From NCBI RefSeq assembly GCF_018613325.1, contig NZ_JAGGQJ010000026.1, positions 109,200 through 173,199 on the forward strand: a stretch of DNA of 64,000 nt, read 5' to 3'. The stretch comes from Bacillus sp. ISL-34. Lineage in GTDB: Bacteria; Bacillota; Bacilli; Bacillales; DSM-1321. Both the position numbers and the translations under genes were made by a program. Each line of letters opens with the position of its first letter. The first letter of the stretch is position 1. The notes beneath the pieces are model-generated. The model was not told where the DNA came from and searched no databases. It saw nothing but the letters and a program-made list of their open reading frames with translations. Positions 53,514-62,481 of the stretch are shown here, one piece after another.

Positions 53514-54128
53514 ATGAACAATGAAGATATAACAAAAAAACTAACATTACATATCCCTGAAATTTTAGGGAGTGGGAATTTTTCAAAGTATGCTGTATTG
53601 GTACCGCTTATAGAGAAAGAAGATGGAATTCATGTTCTTTTCGAAGAACGTTCACACAAACTGAGAAGGCAGCCGGGGGATATATGTTTTCCGGGCGGGA
53701 AGATAGACAAGCTGGACCATGATGAACAGGCGGCTGCCTTAAGGGAAACATATGAGGAACTTAATTTGAGAAGAGAAGATATTGATAATGTCTTTCCAAT
53801 CGATTATTTGGTATCCCCATTTGGCATGATTGTCTATCCTTATGCAGGATTTGTTCGTAACCATCAACGGATAATACCTAATCCAGCTGAGGTAGAAACC
53901 ATTTTTACGGTCCCGCTATCCTTTTTCATGGAAAAACCTCCAGAAATTTATCATGTGAAATATAAAGTAGAACCGCATGAAAACTTCCCCCATGATTTAG
54001 TCGTTGGCGGGGAGAATTATAAATGGCAGCCGAAACAGATGGAAGAATATTTTTACTTATATAATGGTCGGGTAATCTGGGGAATGACGGCGAAAATCCT
54101 TACCCATTTTATTGAAATTCTTCGTTAG
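53514..54128 (+). CDS. Nudix hydrolase, CoA pyrophosphatase (NudL-like)
   Basis: A 204-residue hydrolase. The CoAse family segment LFEERSHKLRRQPGDICFPGG leads into a Nudix box KIDKLDHDEQAAALRETYEE (residues 55-80), with the catalytic REtxEE and Asp at the first acidic position, as in E. coli NudL. It probably cleaves CoA or acyl-CoA to 4'-phosphopantetheine and 3',5'-ADP. AGGTGAGG precedes ATG 53514. A GTG at 53505 is possible. Confidence 0.87.
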   Translation: MNNEDITKKLTLHIPEILGSGNFSKYAVLVPLIEKEDGIHVLFEERSHKLRRQPGDICFPGGKIDKLDHDEQAAALRETYEELNLRREDIDNVFPIDYLVSPFGMIVYPYAGFVRNHQRIIPNPAEVETIFTVPLSFFMEKPPEIYHVKYKVEPHENFPHDLVVGGENYKWQPKQMEEYFYLYNGRVIWGMTAKILTHFIEILR

Positions 54129-54221
54129 ACCCTTCTAAAGCACCTTTTTTTCTCGGTCGATTTCTATTAAACTTTAATTATGGTAAAAGTTAGGTTTTAA
54201 TAGAAGCGGGGGGATGAGTGG

Positions 54222-55019
54222 ATGAAGTATAGTTTTGAAGTACTTGAAAAAGAACGGGAAATGGCAATGGCTGCACTAGTCAACTTCAATGAAAACCGCG
54301 AATACTATGATGAAACCAAAGATCAGGAGCTAAAGCTAGCATACTACAAAGATGGTTCCTTGGACCGAGAAGGTTTGAAGGACCTACTTGTGGCAACCCA
54401 TAAAAACCAGCTGAACTACTCACCACATCGTCATGTTTACCCATGGGTGGACTTACAGGAAAATGGCCAGCTGAAAAGTCTGTATTCCGGTAAAGGGATG
54501 GATCCTGTACGAGTCATTGAGGAAGATATCCGTATACTGGAAGTGTTGTCAAGAGGCATTGCATCAACAAATTCGGAGAATATTCTCGTTAATTGTGAAC
54601 ATGTCGTACCTCAATCATGGTTCGATAAAAAAGAACCGATGAGGGGGGATTTGCATCATCTGTTCGCCTGTGAACCAACTTGTAACAGCAGCCGGAGTAA
54701 CTATCCATACCATGATTTTGAGGATTATATCCCTGAAAAATCGGCTGCCGGTATAAAAGCGGGTTGCGGGAAATCAGACGAAGGTAAATTCGAGCCTGAA
54801 TACGGAAAAGGCATCGTGGCGAGGGCTACTTTGTACTTTTTACTCAGATACGAGGGAATCATCGATAGCGGCAAAATTGACCTGGGACTGCTTTTGGAAT
54901 GGCATCGGCTTTTTCCGGTCAGCACTTATGAAAAACATAGAAACCAGGCTATACATGAAATGCAGGGTAATCGTAACCCATTTATAGATTTTCCCGAAAT
55001 GGCGGAGAAATGGAATTAA
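54222..55019 (+). CDS. endonuclease I-family nuclease without signal peptide
   Basis: A 265-residue protein with the EndA/Bsn-type HNH-like core: NCEHVVPQSWF (around residue 125), DLHHLFACEPTCNSSRSNYP (around residue 143, metal His and Asn) and DFEDYIPE. Secreted relatives (B. subtilis Bsn/YurI) have signal peptides. This one begins MKYSFEVLEKER and has none, so it may act inside the cell or be non-classically exported. GGGGGG lies upstream of ATG 54222. The fold call is firm, but location and substrate are open. Confidence 0.83.
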   Translation: MKYSFEVLEKEREMAMAALVNFNENREYYDETKDQELKLAYYKDGSLDREGLKDLLVATHKNQLNYSPHRHVYPWVDLQENGQLKSLYSGKGMDPVRVIEEDIRILEVLSRGIASTNSENILVNCEHVVPQSWFDKKEPMRGDLHHLFACEPTCNSSRSNYPYHDFEDYIPEKSAAGIKAGCGKSDEGKFEPEYGKGIVARATLYFLLRYEGIIDSGKIDLGLLLEWHRLFPVSTYEKHRNQAIHEMQGNRNPFIDFPEMAEKWN

Positions 55020-55037
55020 AGAAGGATTATAAAAAAG

Positions 55038-55076
55038 AGGATTGAAGCTGTAGTACAAGCTTCAATCCTTTTTTAT
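55038..55076. terminator. bidirectional terminator between endonuclease and lactonase genes
   Basis: AGGATTGAAGCT pairs with AGCTTCAATCCT, flanked by A-rich and T-rich tracts. It serves both convergent genes. Confidence 0.88.
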
Positions 55077-55082
55077 AATAGA

Positions 55083-56141
55083 TTATAAGAATTTTACGCA
55101 AACAGGGAAGGGAACTTGAACATCTTTTTGCAATAATGTTAATTTTCCGTCATGTTCATTCCGTGCATATAGTGTCAGGTTTCCTGATTGTTCATTAGAA
55201 GCGATCAGGAATTTTCCGCTAGGGTCCAATGAAAAATCACGTGGCCAATGTCCTTCGGTAGAAACCAGTTCCACGAATGCCAGTTTGCCTGTTTCTTGAT
55301 TGATTTGGTAAACGGCAATACTATCATGTCCGCGGTTTGCGGCATATATGAATTGCCCGTCATCAGAAATATGAATGGCGCTTCCTTGGTTATTTTCCTT
55401 GAAATCTTCCGGGACGGTCCGAACCGTTTGTAATTCAGAAAAACTTCCAGTTTGACTGTCGAAGCTCAAAACAATGACTTCCGGTACAAGTTCTGCCATG
55501 ACATACGCAAATTTACCATTTGGGTGGAAGGTCAAATGCCGTGGTCCGCTGCCGGGCGCAACAGATAAGCTGTTTACTTCTTCCAAAACCCCACTATTTA
55601 TTTTATAGGTTATTACTTTATCTATTCCGAGGTCGACTACAGCAATGAACCTTTCATCCGGTGTGAAACCAGCGAAGTGAGTGTGTGCTTTTTCCTGACG
55701 TTCTTCATTCGGTCCTTGTCCTTCATGTTGAACAGAGGATGATACAGGCAAAGGGGTCGCATCTTCATGAAGCGGATATGATTCAATCACGCCTTCTCCA
55801 TAACTGGAAGTGACCAAGACCTGTTTCTTGCTGTCAACACTTATATGGCAGGAAGAGCCATTTGATGTCAGTTGTTTGCCCAAGAATGTAAGCTCGCCTG
55901 ATTCTTCATTAATCGAATAGGCTGAAACTCCACCGCTGCCCGCTTCTTTTAAAATGGCGTAGAGATTCTTTTTGTCCTGGCTGATGGCGACATAAGTCGG
56001 ATCCGTCAATTCTGCTGCAAGAACCGGTGTGCTGAGTTTTCCTTCTACTGTATCTAAAGTAAAGCGGTAAATACCTTCGCTGTTTCCTTTTGTGTAAGTG
56101 CCTATGTATCCAATGATGTTCTGTTGATCATGTTTTGCCAT
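55083..56141 (-). CDS. lactonase-family beta-propeller (6-phosphogluconolactonase, YkgB-like)
   Basis: A 352-residue seven-bladed propeller. The opening GYIGTYTKGNSEGIYRF, the HTHFAGFTPDERFIAVVDLG segment (around residue 140), GPRHLTFHPNGKFAYVMAEL (around residue 190) and HWPRDFSLDPSGKFLIASNE (around residue 290) are typical. The family includes B. subtilis Pgl/YkgB, which hydrolyses 6-phosphogluconolactone in the cytoplasm. ATG 56141 has GGAGGAGA before it. The ORF extension to 56156 starts inside that ribosome site. Confidence 0.88.
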   Translation of the reverse strand: MAKHDQQNIIGYIGTYTKGNSEGIYRFTLDTVEGKLSTPVLAAELTDPTYVAISQDKKNLYAILKEAGSGGVSAYSINEESGELTFLGKQLTSNGSSCHISVDSKKQVLVTSSYGEGVIESYPLHEDATPLPVSSSVQHEGQGPNEERQEKAHTHFAGFTPDERFIAVVDLGIDKVITYKINSGVLEEVNSLSVAPGSGPRHLTFHPNGKFAYVMAELVPEVIVLSFDSQTGSFSELQTVRTVPEDFKENNQGSAIHISDDGQFIYAANRGHDSIAVYQINQETGKLAFVELVSTEGHWPRDFSLDPSGKFLIASNEQSGNLTLYARNEHDGKLTLLQKDVQVPFPVCVKFL

Positions 56142-56270
56142 ATTTATCTCCTCCAAGAAAGATTTGTGTTTATTTTTATTTTAACATAGATGATACCCAT
56201 TATATCCTTTTCCCGGTTTATGTTGAGTTGGAACCTTTTTCTTTTAGAAACTTTTGGGGTGCGAAGAAAA

Positions 56271-56289
56271 AACCCCCGACTAGGGGGTC
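56271..56289 (-). terminator. terminator of the adenine deaminase unit
   Basis: On the minus strand ACCCCC pairs with GGGGGT around TAGTC, followed by TTTTTTC. It lies five bases after the deaminase stop. Confidence 0.75.
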
Positions 56290-56293
56290 AAAT

Positions 56294-58045
56294 TTAATCG
56301 ACTGGCTTTGAGGCTTGAATAGGAATATGCCTAAAATCAGAAACGGAAAATAAACCCTGATCCGTCAGTTTAATTTCAGGGATGACAGGTAACGCCAAAA
56401 ATGCTAGTGTAAGAAATGGATTGAAATGCCTGTAAGCACCGAGTTTCAATAGGGCTTCATCGATTTTTTTCAATGAATGAACCACATCCATATAATTGCA
56501 TTCACTCATCAATCCAGCTATTGGAAGGGGAAGGGAAGCGAGAATTTCCCCATTTTGGATTACGATCAATCCACCCTGCATTTTTTTGATTTCCTTAGCT
56601 GCCAGCAGCATATCCTGGTCATTCGTCCCGGCAATGATCAAATTATGTGAATCATGGGCTACTGTCGTGGCAATTGCACCTGATTTCAACCCGAGCCCTT
56701 TGACGATTCCAAGACCTAATTGTTTGGTCAGATGATGCCTTTCAATAACAGCAAGTTTTAGATGATCAACATGTTCGGAGAACTGGAATAGACCATCATG
56801 ATTAAGTGTGACCGGTTCAATCGTATGCTTTGTAATCAAGCTGTTTGGAGTTATCTCAATAATATTAGCGAACTCATTTTTAAAATGTATCGCCAAATCA
56901 TCTCCGGTTATTTCATGAAATTGAACAGAGTGTTTCAACCCGTCATCAATAAACTGTTTCTTATCAGCTGGAAAGTTAAGCAAACGATTGTTCAGAACCA
57001 TAAGCTTTCCATCTTTAAAGACCGAGTGGATGATGACTGAATTAAGATCATCCAATAGAAGGAAGTCTGCCTTGTATCCAGGTGCAATTGCACCATGTTC
57101 TTTTAAACCAAAGCATTCTGCTGCATTAATGGTCGCCATTTGGATGGCGGTAATTGGCGGGACACCTGTTTCTATGGAAAGTCGAACGTTGTGATCGATA
57201 CTTCCCTCAGATACAATATCATCTAGGTGCCGGTCATCGGTTACGAATAAACAACGGCGGGAGTTCTTCTCATTAATAACTGGAACCAGGTTTATTAAGT
57301 CTTTGGCAACCGTGCCTTCCCTGATCATAAGATACATTCCTTTACGCAGTCTTTCTTTTGCCTCTTCCGCTGTAGTGCATTCATGATCCGTTTTAATGCC
57401 TGCACTCATATAAACATCGAGCTGTTGTTCGGATAATCCAGCTGCATGGCCATCGATGCTTTTGCCTAGTCTATTTGCATCGTATATTTTTTGCAGCATA
57501 TCCTCCTCCGTATGTGAAACGGCCGGGAAATTCATGACTTCGGCTAAACCAAGCACTCTCGGGTTTTGATAAAATGAAATTAAATCTTCACTTCTTAAGA
57601 CAGCACCAGAATGTTCAAACTCCGTAGCAGGTACACAAGAGGGCATCATGAAGTAAAAGTCAAAAGGAAGTTGATCGGATTGTTCAATCATATATTCCAT
57701 GCCCTTTTTGCCAGAAACATTGGCAATTTCATGAGGATCTGCAACGATGCAGGTCACACCATGTAAAAGGAGGATTTTTGCGAGTTCAGAAGGACTGACC
57801 ATCGATGATTCAATATGGACATGGCCATCAATGAATGAAGGGCATACGAATTTTCCTGCAGCATCAATTTCCGAAATACCCTCATAACGCCCAATTCCAG
57901 CAAAGAAACCATCGACGATCGCAATGTCGCCTGTATAGATATCACCATTGAAAACATCTATGATTTGCCCGTTTTTAATGACGCAATCTGCTGGTCTTCT
58001 TCCTGTTGCAACGTCAATTCTCCTTTTAAGCAAGTTTTTTTGCAT
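56294..58045 (-). CDS. adeC: adenine deaminase
   Basis: A 583-residue amidohydrolase converting adenine to hypoxanthine and ammonia. The domain order is composite beta-domain, TIM barrel with CPSFIDGHVHIESSMVSP (metal His, around residue 70), VADPHEIANVSG, the VTDDRHLDDI metal Asp segment, and a C-terminal domain with GLGIVKGLGLKSGAIATTVA. B. subtilis AdeC has the same length class. It is followed (upstream in coordinate terms, 31 bases) by the guanine deaminase in the same transcript, a purine salvage pair. Confidence 0.93.
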   Translation of the reverse strand: MQKNLLKRRIDVATGRRPADCVIKNGQIIDVFNGDIYTGDIAIVDGFFAGIGRYEGISEIDAAGKFVCPSFIDGHVHIESSMVSPSELAKILLLHGVTCIVADPHEIANVSGKKGMEYMIEQSDQLPFDFYFMMPSCVPATEFEHSGAVLRSEDLISFYQNPRVLGLAEVMNFPAVSHTEEDMLQKIYDANRLGKSIDGHAAGLSEQQLDVYMSAGIKTDHECTTAEEAKERLRKGMYLMIREGTVAKDLINLVPVINEKNSRRCLFVTDDRHLDDIVSEGSIDHNVRLSIETGVPPITAIQMATINAAECFGLKEHGAIAPGYKADFLLLDDLNSVIIHSVFKDGKLMVLNNRLLNFPADKKQFIDDGLKHSVQFHEITGDDLAIHFKNEFANIIEITPNSLITKHTIEPVTLNHDGLFQFSEHVDHLKLAVIERHHLTKQLGLGIVKGLGLKSGAIATTVAHDSHNLIIAGTNDQDMLLAAKEIKKMQGGLIVIQNGEILASLPLPIAGLMSECNYMDVVHSLKKIDEALLKLGAYRHFNPFLTLAFLALPVIPEIKLTDQGLFSVSDFRHIPIQASKPVD

Positions 58046-58076
58046 ATTCGTAACCCCTTTGGCAAAATATAACCGG

Positions 58077-58544
58077 TTAATATTTCACTTTTTCAGTATT
58101 GGTTTCCCATGTTCGGAATGGTAAATCGTGGTCATTAAAAGACAATTGTTTCATTTTAATTGTGCGATTTTCCATTGGCAGGGCAAGTTCTTGGTATATA
58201 AAGTGATCATCAAAGCCTATAATTGCAGCGTCTTCTTTAGTACATGCGTAATAAATGGCTTTTGGACGTGCCCAATAAATAGCACCGATGCACATGGGGC
58301 AAGGTTCGCAGCTAGTGTATATTTCACAATCTGTAAGCTGGAAGCTGTCGAGATTCCTGCATGCATCACGAATCGCCTGTACTTCGGCGTGAGCTGTAGG
58401 ATCGTTGGCAGTTGTCACATTGTTACATCCTCTGCCTACGACTTTGCCATCTTTTACGATTATAGCACCAAAAGGTCCTCCGTTCTTCGCCAATACATTT
58501 TCATATGCAAGCCGAACAGCCATCTCCATGAATTTTACATCCAC
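58077..58544 (-). CDS. guaD: guanine deaminase, CDA fold
   Basis: A 155-residue zinc deaminase converting guanine to xanthine, of the cytidine deaminase fold like B. subtilis GuaD. Zinc motif one is PTAHAEVQAI with catalytic Glu (around residue 55), and motif two is EPCPMCIGAIYW (around residue 83). GTG 58544 is preferred because AAGGGGTG lies eight bases upstream. The longer frame from 58562 has no ribosome site. It is the first gene of the guaD-adeC unit. Confidence 0.92.
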   Translation of the reverse strand: MDVKFMEMAVRLAYENVLAKNGGPFGAIIVKDGKVVGRGCNNVTTANDPTAHAEVQAIRDACRNLDSFQLTDCEIYTSCEPCPMCIGAIYWARPKAIYYACTKEDAAIIGFDDHFIYQELALPMENRTIKMKQLSFNDHDLPFRTWETNTEKVKY

Positions 58545-58590
58545 TAAAAAACACCCCTTCATATATATTGATAACCGAAAAGTACTGATG

Positions 58591-58608
58591 TTACGTTTAT
58601 TAACGTAA
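58591..58608. promoter_or_regulatory. palindrome before the purine deaminase unit
   Basis: TTACGTT and AACGTAA are perfect arms around TATT, 47 bases before guaD. Nearby ATAACCGAAAAG (58570) loosely resembles half of a PurR box. This gap is also shared with the divergent AEC permease gene. Confidence 0.45.
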
Positions 58609-58789
58609 ATATAATAAACAATATACCATATGCATAGGGAAATGGAATATTATTTTCTGAAAATAAAGAAAAAACACTTTGTGTTAGAATATATGACGTG
58701 CAATCAAAATGATTTAAAAGAATTTTTACAAATAATAATAAAACTGATATTGTTAGAAGAAAATCATTGGGATTATGAAGGTGATGTGC

Positions 58790-59692
58790 ATGGGGTTTTT
58801 GGGAGTTCTTTTACCGATATTCGGTATTTTTGTTTTAGGGTTCATCGGTCAGAAAAAGTTCAAACTTGATACAAAATCGATTTCCACGATGGCATTATAT
58901 TTAATGTCACCTTTTCTTGTGTTCCGGACTTTTTATTCAGCAGAATTTACTATCAATTATTTTTACCTGTTCTTATTCACGATAGTACTTTGCCTATCTC
59001 TCATACTGGTAGTCTACATCATATCTTTTTTCCGCAATTATACAGTCACTGAGACAAGCGGCATGATATTGGCATCGGCATTCATGAATAACGGAAATTA
59101 TGGAACGCCCGTCATTTTCCTGTTATTCGGAGCAGCAGGGCTCGATTATGCAATCATCCTAATGGTGGGACAGCAGTTAGTGATGTGCACGATCGGCATT
59201 TATTTCGCAGCAAAGGGCAGCCCGGAAGGTAATGGAGTTCAAACAGCGATTAAAGCAGTATGTCGAATGCCAATTGTCTATGGAGCTATTGCAGGTACGG
59301 TATTTCAGTTCGTGAACATACCTTTAAGCAATTCGGTTATGGAAGCTATTAACCTTGTTGCAAATGCAGCGATCCCTACAATCATGATTACACTGGGAAT
59401 GCAGCTGGCAAACATTTCACTGAAAAAAATTGCCTATCGAAAGCTATCAGTTTCGCTGCTCCTTAAACTTGCCGTTTCACCAGCCATTGCCTTCCTGTTA
59501 TCTCTTGCCTTGCCAGTGGGTGATATGGTCAGGCATATCATGATAATCGTAGCCGCCATGCCAACGGCCGCGAACACTACGATGTATGCGCTCCAATTCA
59601 ATACGGAGCCTGAATTCGTATCAAGTGCCACATTCATAAGTACATCATTAAGCCTGATTACGCTTCCAATCATCTTTTTCTTTGTATTATAG
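58790..59692 (+). CDS. AEC-family (auxin efflux carrier-like) permease
   Basis: A 300-residue permease with ten helices in two inverted halves. LPIFGIFVLGFIGQKKFKLD in helix 1, SAFMNNGNYGTPVIFLLFG (around residue 105, helix-break Asn motif) and ANAAIPTIMITLGMQLANIS (around residue 205) are AEC signatures. Bacterial members carry malate, malonate or other organic acids. AAGGTGAT fits ATG 58790 better than ATG 58775. It is divergent from guaD, and a link to purine metabolism is not shown. Confidence 0.85.
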   Translation: MGFLGVLLPIFGIFVLGFIGQKKFKLDTKSISTMALYLMSPFLVFRTFYSAEFTINYFYLFLFTIVLCLSLILVVYIISFFRNYTVTETSGMILASAFMNNGNYGTPVIFLLFGAAGLDYAIILMVGQQLVMCTIGIYFAAKGSPEGNGVQTAIKAVCRMPIVYGAIAGTVFQFVNIPLSNSVMEAINLVANAAIPTIMITLGMQLANISLKKIAYRKLSVSLLLKLAVSPAIAFLLSLALPVGDMVRHIMIIVAAMPTAANTTMYALQFNTEPEFVSSATFISTSLSLITLPIIFFFVL

Positions 59693-59970
59693 GAGATTAT
59701 CATTCTAATTATGTGGGCAAACTTATTATATACAAGAAGCGGAGGAATCCTGGCTAACTAAAAGAGGGATCAGGACAGATTATATGAATTGCCCTTTTGA
59801 TGGACAAGTCTTGGGCTAGGTTCCCTTTGCGGTTAGGGAACGAACTTAGGGACTTGATTTAAGTGTTAATCGGAAACTGATTTTCAACTATATTCATTTA
59901 ATATTAAAGGGTGAGCTTGTTAAACTGGCGTTTACTTTTTTAAATGCCTGTATTTGATTGGAGGGGTTTT

Positions 59971-60381
59971 GTGTTCCAGACTAAAATTGAACTGACTAAT
60001 ACTGGAAAGATTGATGCCATTTTAAAGGGAATCGTTCTGAAAACCTATGAAGAAGCACTAGAAGAAAAACTCTTGCTATGCATGGAGTGCGGAGATGTCG
60101 ATTTTTATATAGCGTACTCAAATAATGAGGAACTTCAGGATGCAATTAATGCAAACTTTGAAATTGATGAATGTGGCGAAATCATGAAATTGGATGAACA
60201 TCAGGAACTTATGGATGATTTATACGATTATTTCTTGATCATACATAAGGAAAGTGATTTGTTTGATTTTTTTCCAGCAGGTCCATATACTCACGGCGGG
60301 GAAATCCGTGAATCGGATACGGATATGCTGGCGCCAAGGGGTTTATATACAGCACCATTTGAAGATGCGATAAAGGAATGA
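59971..60381 (+). CDS. uncharacterised small acidic protein
   Basis: A 136-residue acidic soluble protein I do not recognise. It is rich in Asp and Glu, has a pair of Cys (LLCMECGDVDFYIAY) and ends AGPYTHGGEIRESDTD, with an unusually conserved-looking Gly/His stretch. No membrane segment or signal peptide. GGAGGGG at 59960-59966 fits GTG 59971. The ORF extension from 59944 has no ribosome site. It is a single gene with its own terminator. The preceding gap 59693-59970 shows nothing else. Confidence 0.75.
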   Translation: MFQTKIELTNTGKIDAILKGIVLKTYEEALEEKLLLCMECGDVDFYIAYSNNEELQDAINANFEIDECGEIMKLDEHQELMDDLYDYFLIIHKESDLFDFFPAGPYTHGGEIRESDTDMLAPRGLYTAPFEDAIKE

Positions 60382-60383
60382 TG

Positions 60384-60409
60384 AAAAAGACAGCAATTGC
60401 TGTCTTTTT
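60384..60409. terminator. palindromic terminator after the acidic protein
   Basis: AAAAAGACAGCA and TGCTGTCTTTTT meet around AT, making a perfect 26-base palindrome two bases after the stop. Confidence 0.88.
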
Positions 60410-60720
60410 GTATTTTTAAAAGATTATTAAGCTTTCGGGAAATAAATGTTTTTTTACAAAAAGAGGGAATTTTTTAAGGGAATATCAGTTTAAATTTATC
60501 AGTTTTATGAAATATAACAATAATATCATGAAATATGATATCGTTTTTAACAATTTAAAGTTTATATGGTAATTTTAAGAAATATTATATATAATGAAAA
60601 ATGTGAATATTGAATATATTATTTAAATTACTAGTTTAAAATAACAATAAATCTCGTCTTTTCACTATCATTAACGAAATATTGGGAAATAATATTTGAA
60701 GAAAGGATTATACATAAGAT

Positions 60721-60748
60721 TTGATTACAGTAAAGAGAATGCTATATT
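60721..60748 (+). promoter_or_regulatory. sigma-A-type promoter of the glutamine-type transporter
   Basis: TTGATT (60721-60726) and TATATT (60743-60748) are 16 bases apart, 48 bases before the glnQ start. The rest of the gap 60410-60796 is very AT-rich and holds no gene that I can see. Confidence 0.55.
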
Positions 60749-60796
60749 TAGAATTCTGATTATTATAAATTTTCAGTTTTGGACGGGGGGCTAATT

Positions 60797-61525
60797 ATGA
60801 TAGTTTTTGACCGAGTGAATAAGTATTATGGCGATTTCCATGTGTTGAAAGAAATTAATCTTACAATTAAGAAGGGGGAGGTGGTAGTGGTCATCGGACC
60901 TTCCGGTTCGGGGAAAAGCACGCTGCTTCGATGCATTAATCGTCTAGAGACCATTTCGGAAGGTTCCCTTTCCATAAATGGTTTAAATGTAGCGGATAAA
61001 AAAACGGACATAAACAAACTCCGGCGGAATATCGGCATGGTTTTCCAGCATTTTCACTTGTATCCTCATAAAACCGTGCTCGAAAATATCATGCTTGCTC
61101 CCAGGAAGGTTCTAGGGCAATCCGAAGAGGAAGCGAAAAAGATTGCACTGAAATATCTGGACAAAGTGGGGATTGGAGATAAAGCGAATTCATTTCCTTC
61201 CCAGCTTTCAGGTGGACAGCAGCAACGGGTAGCGATTGCCAGAGGCTTGGCAATGGGGCCCGAAATCATGCTATTTGATGAACCTACCTCAGCCTTGGAT
61301 CCAGAAATGATTGGCGAGGTACTGGATGTAATGAAAGCACTTGCCCATGAAGGAATGACGATGGTGGTGGTCACGCACGAAATGGGATTTGCCCGTGAAG
61401 TGGCGGATCGAATCGTATTCATGGACGAAGGCAGGGTTTTAGAAGAGGCATCACCGGCTGAGTTTTACGCCAATCCTCGTGAAGAGAGGGCTCGTTTATT
61501 CCTTAGCCGTATATTAAATCATTAA
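60797..61525 (+). CDS. glnQ: amino-acid (glutamine-type) ABC transporter ATPase
   Basis: A 242-residue ATPase. Walker [10 protein letters not shown] (around residue 34), signature [17 protein letters not shown], Walker [16 protein letters not shown] and switch His in [10 protein letters not shown] are all present, typical of polar amino acid importers. GGGGGG fits ATG 60797, and the extension from 60779 is unlikely. It heads a four-gene unit with binding protein and two permeases. Confidence 0.92.
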   Translation: MIVFDRVNKYYGDFHVLKEINLTIKKGEVVVVIGPSGSGKSTLLRCINRLETISEGSLSINGLNVADKKTDINKLRRNIGMVFQHFHLYPHKTVLENIMLAPRKVLGQSEEEAKKIALKYLDKVGIGDKANSFPSQLSGGQQQRVAIARGLAMGPEIMLFDEPTSALDPEMIGEVLDVMKALAHEGMTMVVVTHEMGFAREVADRIVFMDEGRVLEEASPAEFYANPREERARLFLSRILNH

Positions 61526-61547
61526 ATAAAAAACAGGGGTGAATTAC

Positions 61548-62375
61548 ATGTTGAAGAAAAAGAAATGGTTAAAATTATCTTTGTTATCATTACTGGCTGT
61601 CATTTTATTAGCTGGATGCGGCGGGGGGAATGATTCAGACAAAGCTGAAGAGGGTGGAGGTAAAGACAAAGAAAAAGATGTTCTCGCACAAGTGAAGGAA
61701 AAGGATAAGATCGTTTTTGGGGTGAAAAATGATACAAGGCTATTCGGATTAAAGAACCCTAGTACTGGAGAAGTAGAAGGCTTTGATATTGATATTGCCA
61801 AAGCACTTGCAGCAGAAATCCTTGGTGATGAGAATAAAGTTGAATTTAAAGAAGTGACTTCTAAAACTAGGATGGCATTATTGAATAATGGTGATATTGA
61901 CGCGATTGTAGCAACCATGACAATCACGGAAGATCGTAAAAAAGAAGTTGACTTCACTGATGTTTACTTTGATGCCGGACAATCTTTGTTAGTCAAAAAG
62001 GGCAGCGATATCAAGGGTATTGATAGTTTAAAAGGGAAAAAGGTATTGGCCGTCAAGGGTTCTACTTCTTCCATAAATATCCGTGAAAAAGCTCCTGAAG
62101 CACAAGTGCTTGAATTTGAAAACTATTCCGAAGCGTTCGCTGCACTTAAATCCGGACAAGGGGATGCATTGACCACGGATGATTCCATCCTTTATGGAAT
62201 GGCAGATGAAGATCCAAGTTATGAGCTTGTTGGCGGTACATTTACGGAAGAGCCTTATGGGATTGCCGTGAAAAAAGGAAATGCTGAATTTGTTGAAGAG
62301 TTGAATAAAGCCCTTAAGTCACTTAAAGATTCAGGCAAGTACGATGAAATCCATGATAAATGGATTAAACATTAA
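61548..62375 (+). CDS. glnH: amino-acid (glutamine-type) ABC transporter binding lipoprotein
   Basis: A 275-residue lipoprotein. Signal peptide with lipobox LAGC (Cys around residue 24), then the SBP family 3 body: EGFDIDIAKALAAEILGD, RMALLNNGDIDAIVATMTIT, GKKVLAVKGSTSSINIR and EEPYGIAVKKGN. The Asp in FDIDIA and the Arg of the RK(E/K)xVDFT segment are ligand contacts in glutamine/glutamate binders. AGGGGTGA precedes ATG 61548. Confidence 0.9.
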   Translation: MLKKKKWLKLSLLSLLAVILLAGCGGGNDSDKAEEGGGKDKEKDVLAQVKEKDKIVFGVKNDTRLFGLKNPSTGEVEGFDIDIAKALAAEILGDENKVEFKEVTSKTRMALLNNGDIDAIVATMTITEDRKKEVDFTDVYFDAGQSLLVKKGSDIKGIDSLKGKKVLAVKGSTSSINIREKAPEAQVLEFENYSEAFAALKSGQGDALTTDDSILYGMADEDPSYELVGGTFTEEPYGIAVKKGNAEFVEELNKALKSLKDSGKYDEIHDKWIKH

Positions 62376-62435
62376 TCATTTTAGCAAATGTATAAGGGAA
62401 GCTGACCTGAAATAACATTTGAACATTTGTCTGTG

Positions 62436-62458
62436 AGGATGAGCGTTTTGCTCATCCT
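62436..62458 (+). other. intercistronic hairpin after glnH
   Basis: AGGATGAGC pairs with GCTCATCCT around GTTTT, without a T-run. It may protect the glnH message 3' end and raise the binding protein relative to the permeases. Confidence 0.55.
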
Positions 62459-62481
62459 TACTAGTTAAAGGAGTGTATGCC

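Noticed and set aside
58630..58869. 79-residue frame before the AEC permease
   Set aside because: It overlaps the permease start in another frame and has no ribosome site or coherent composition.
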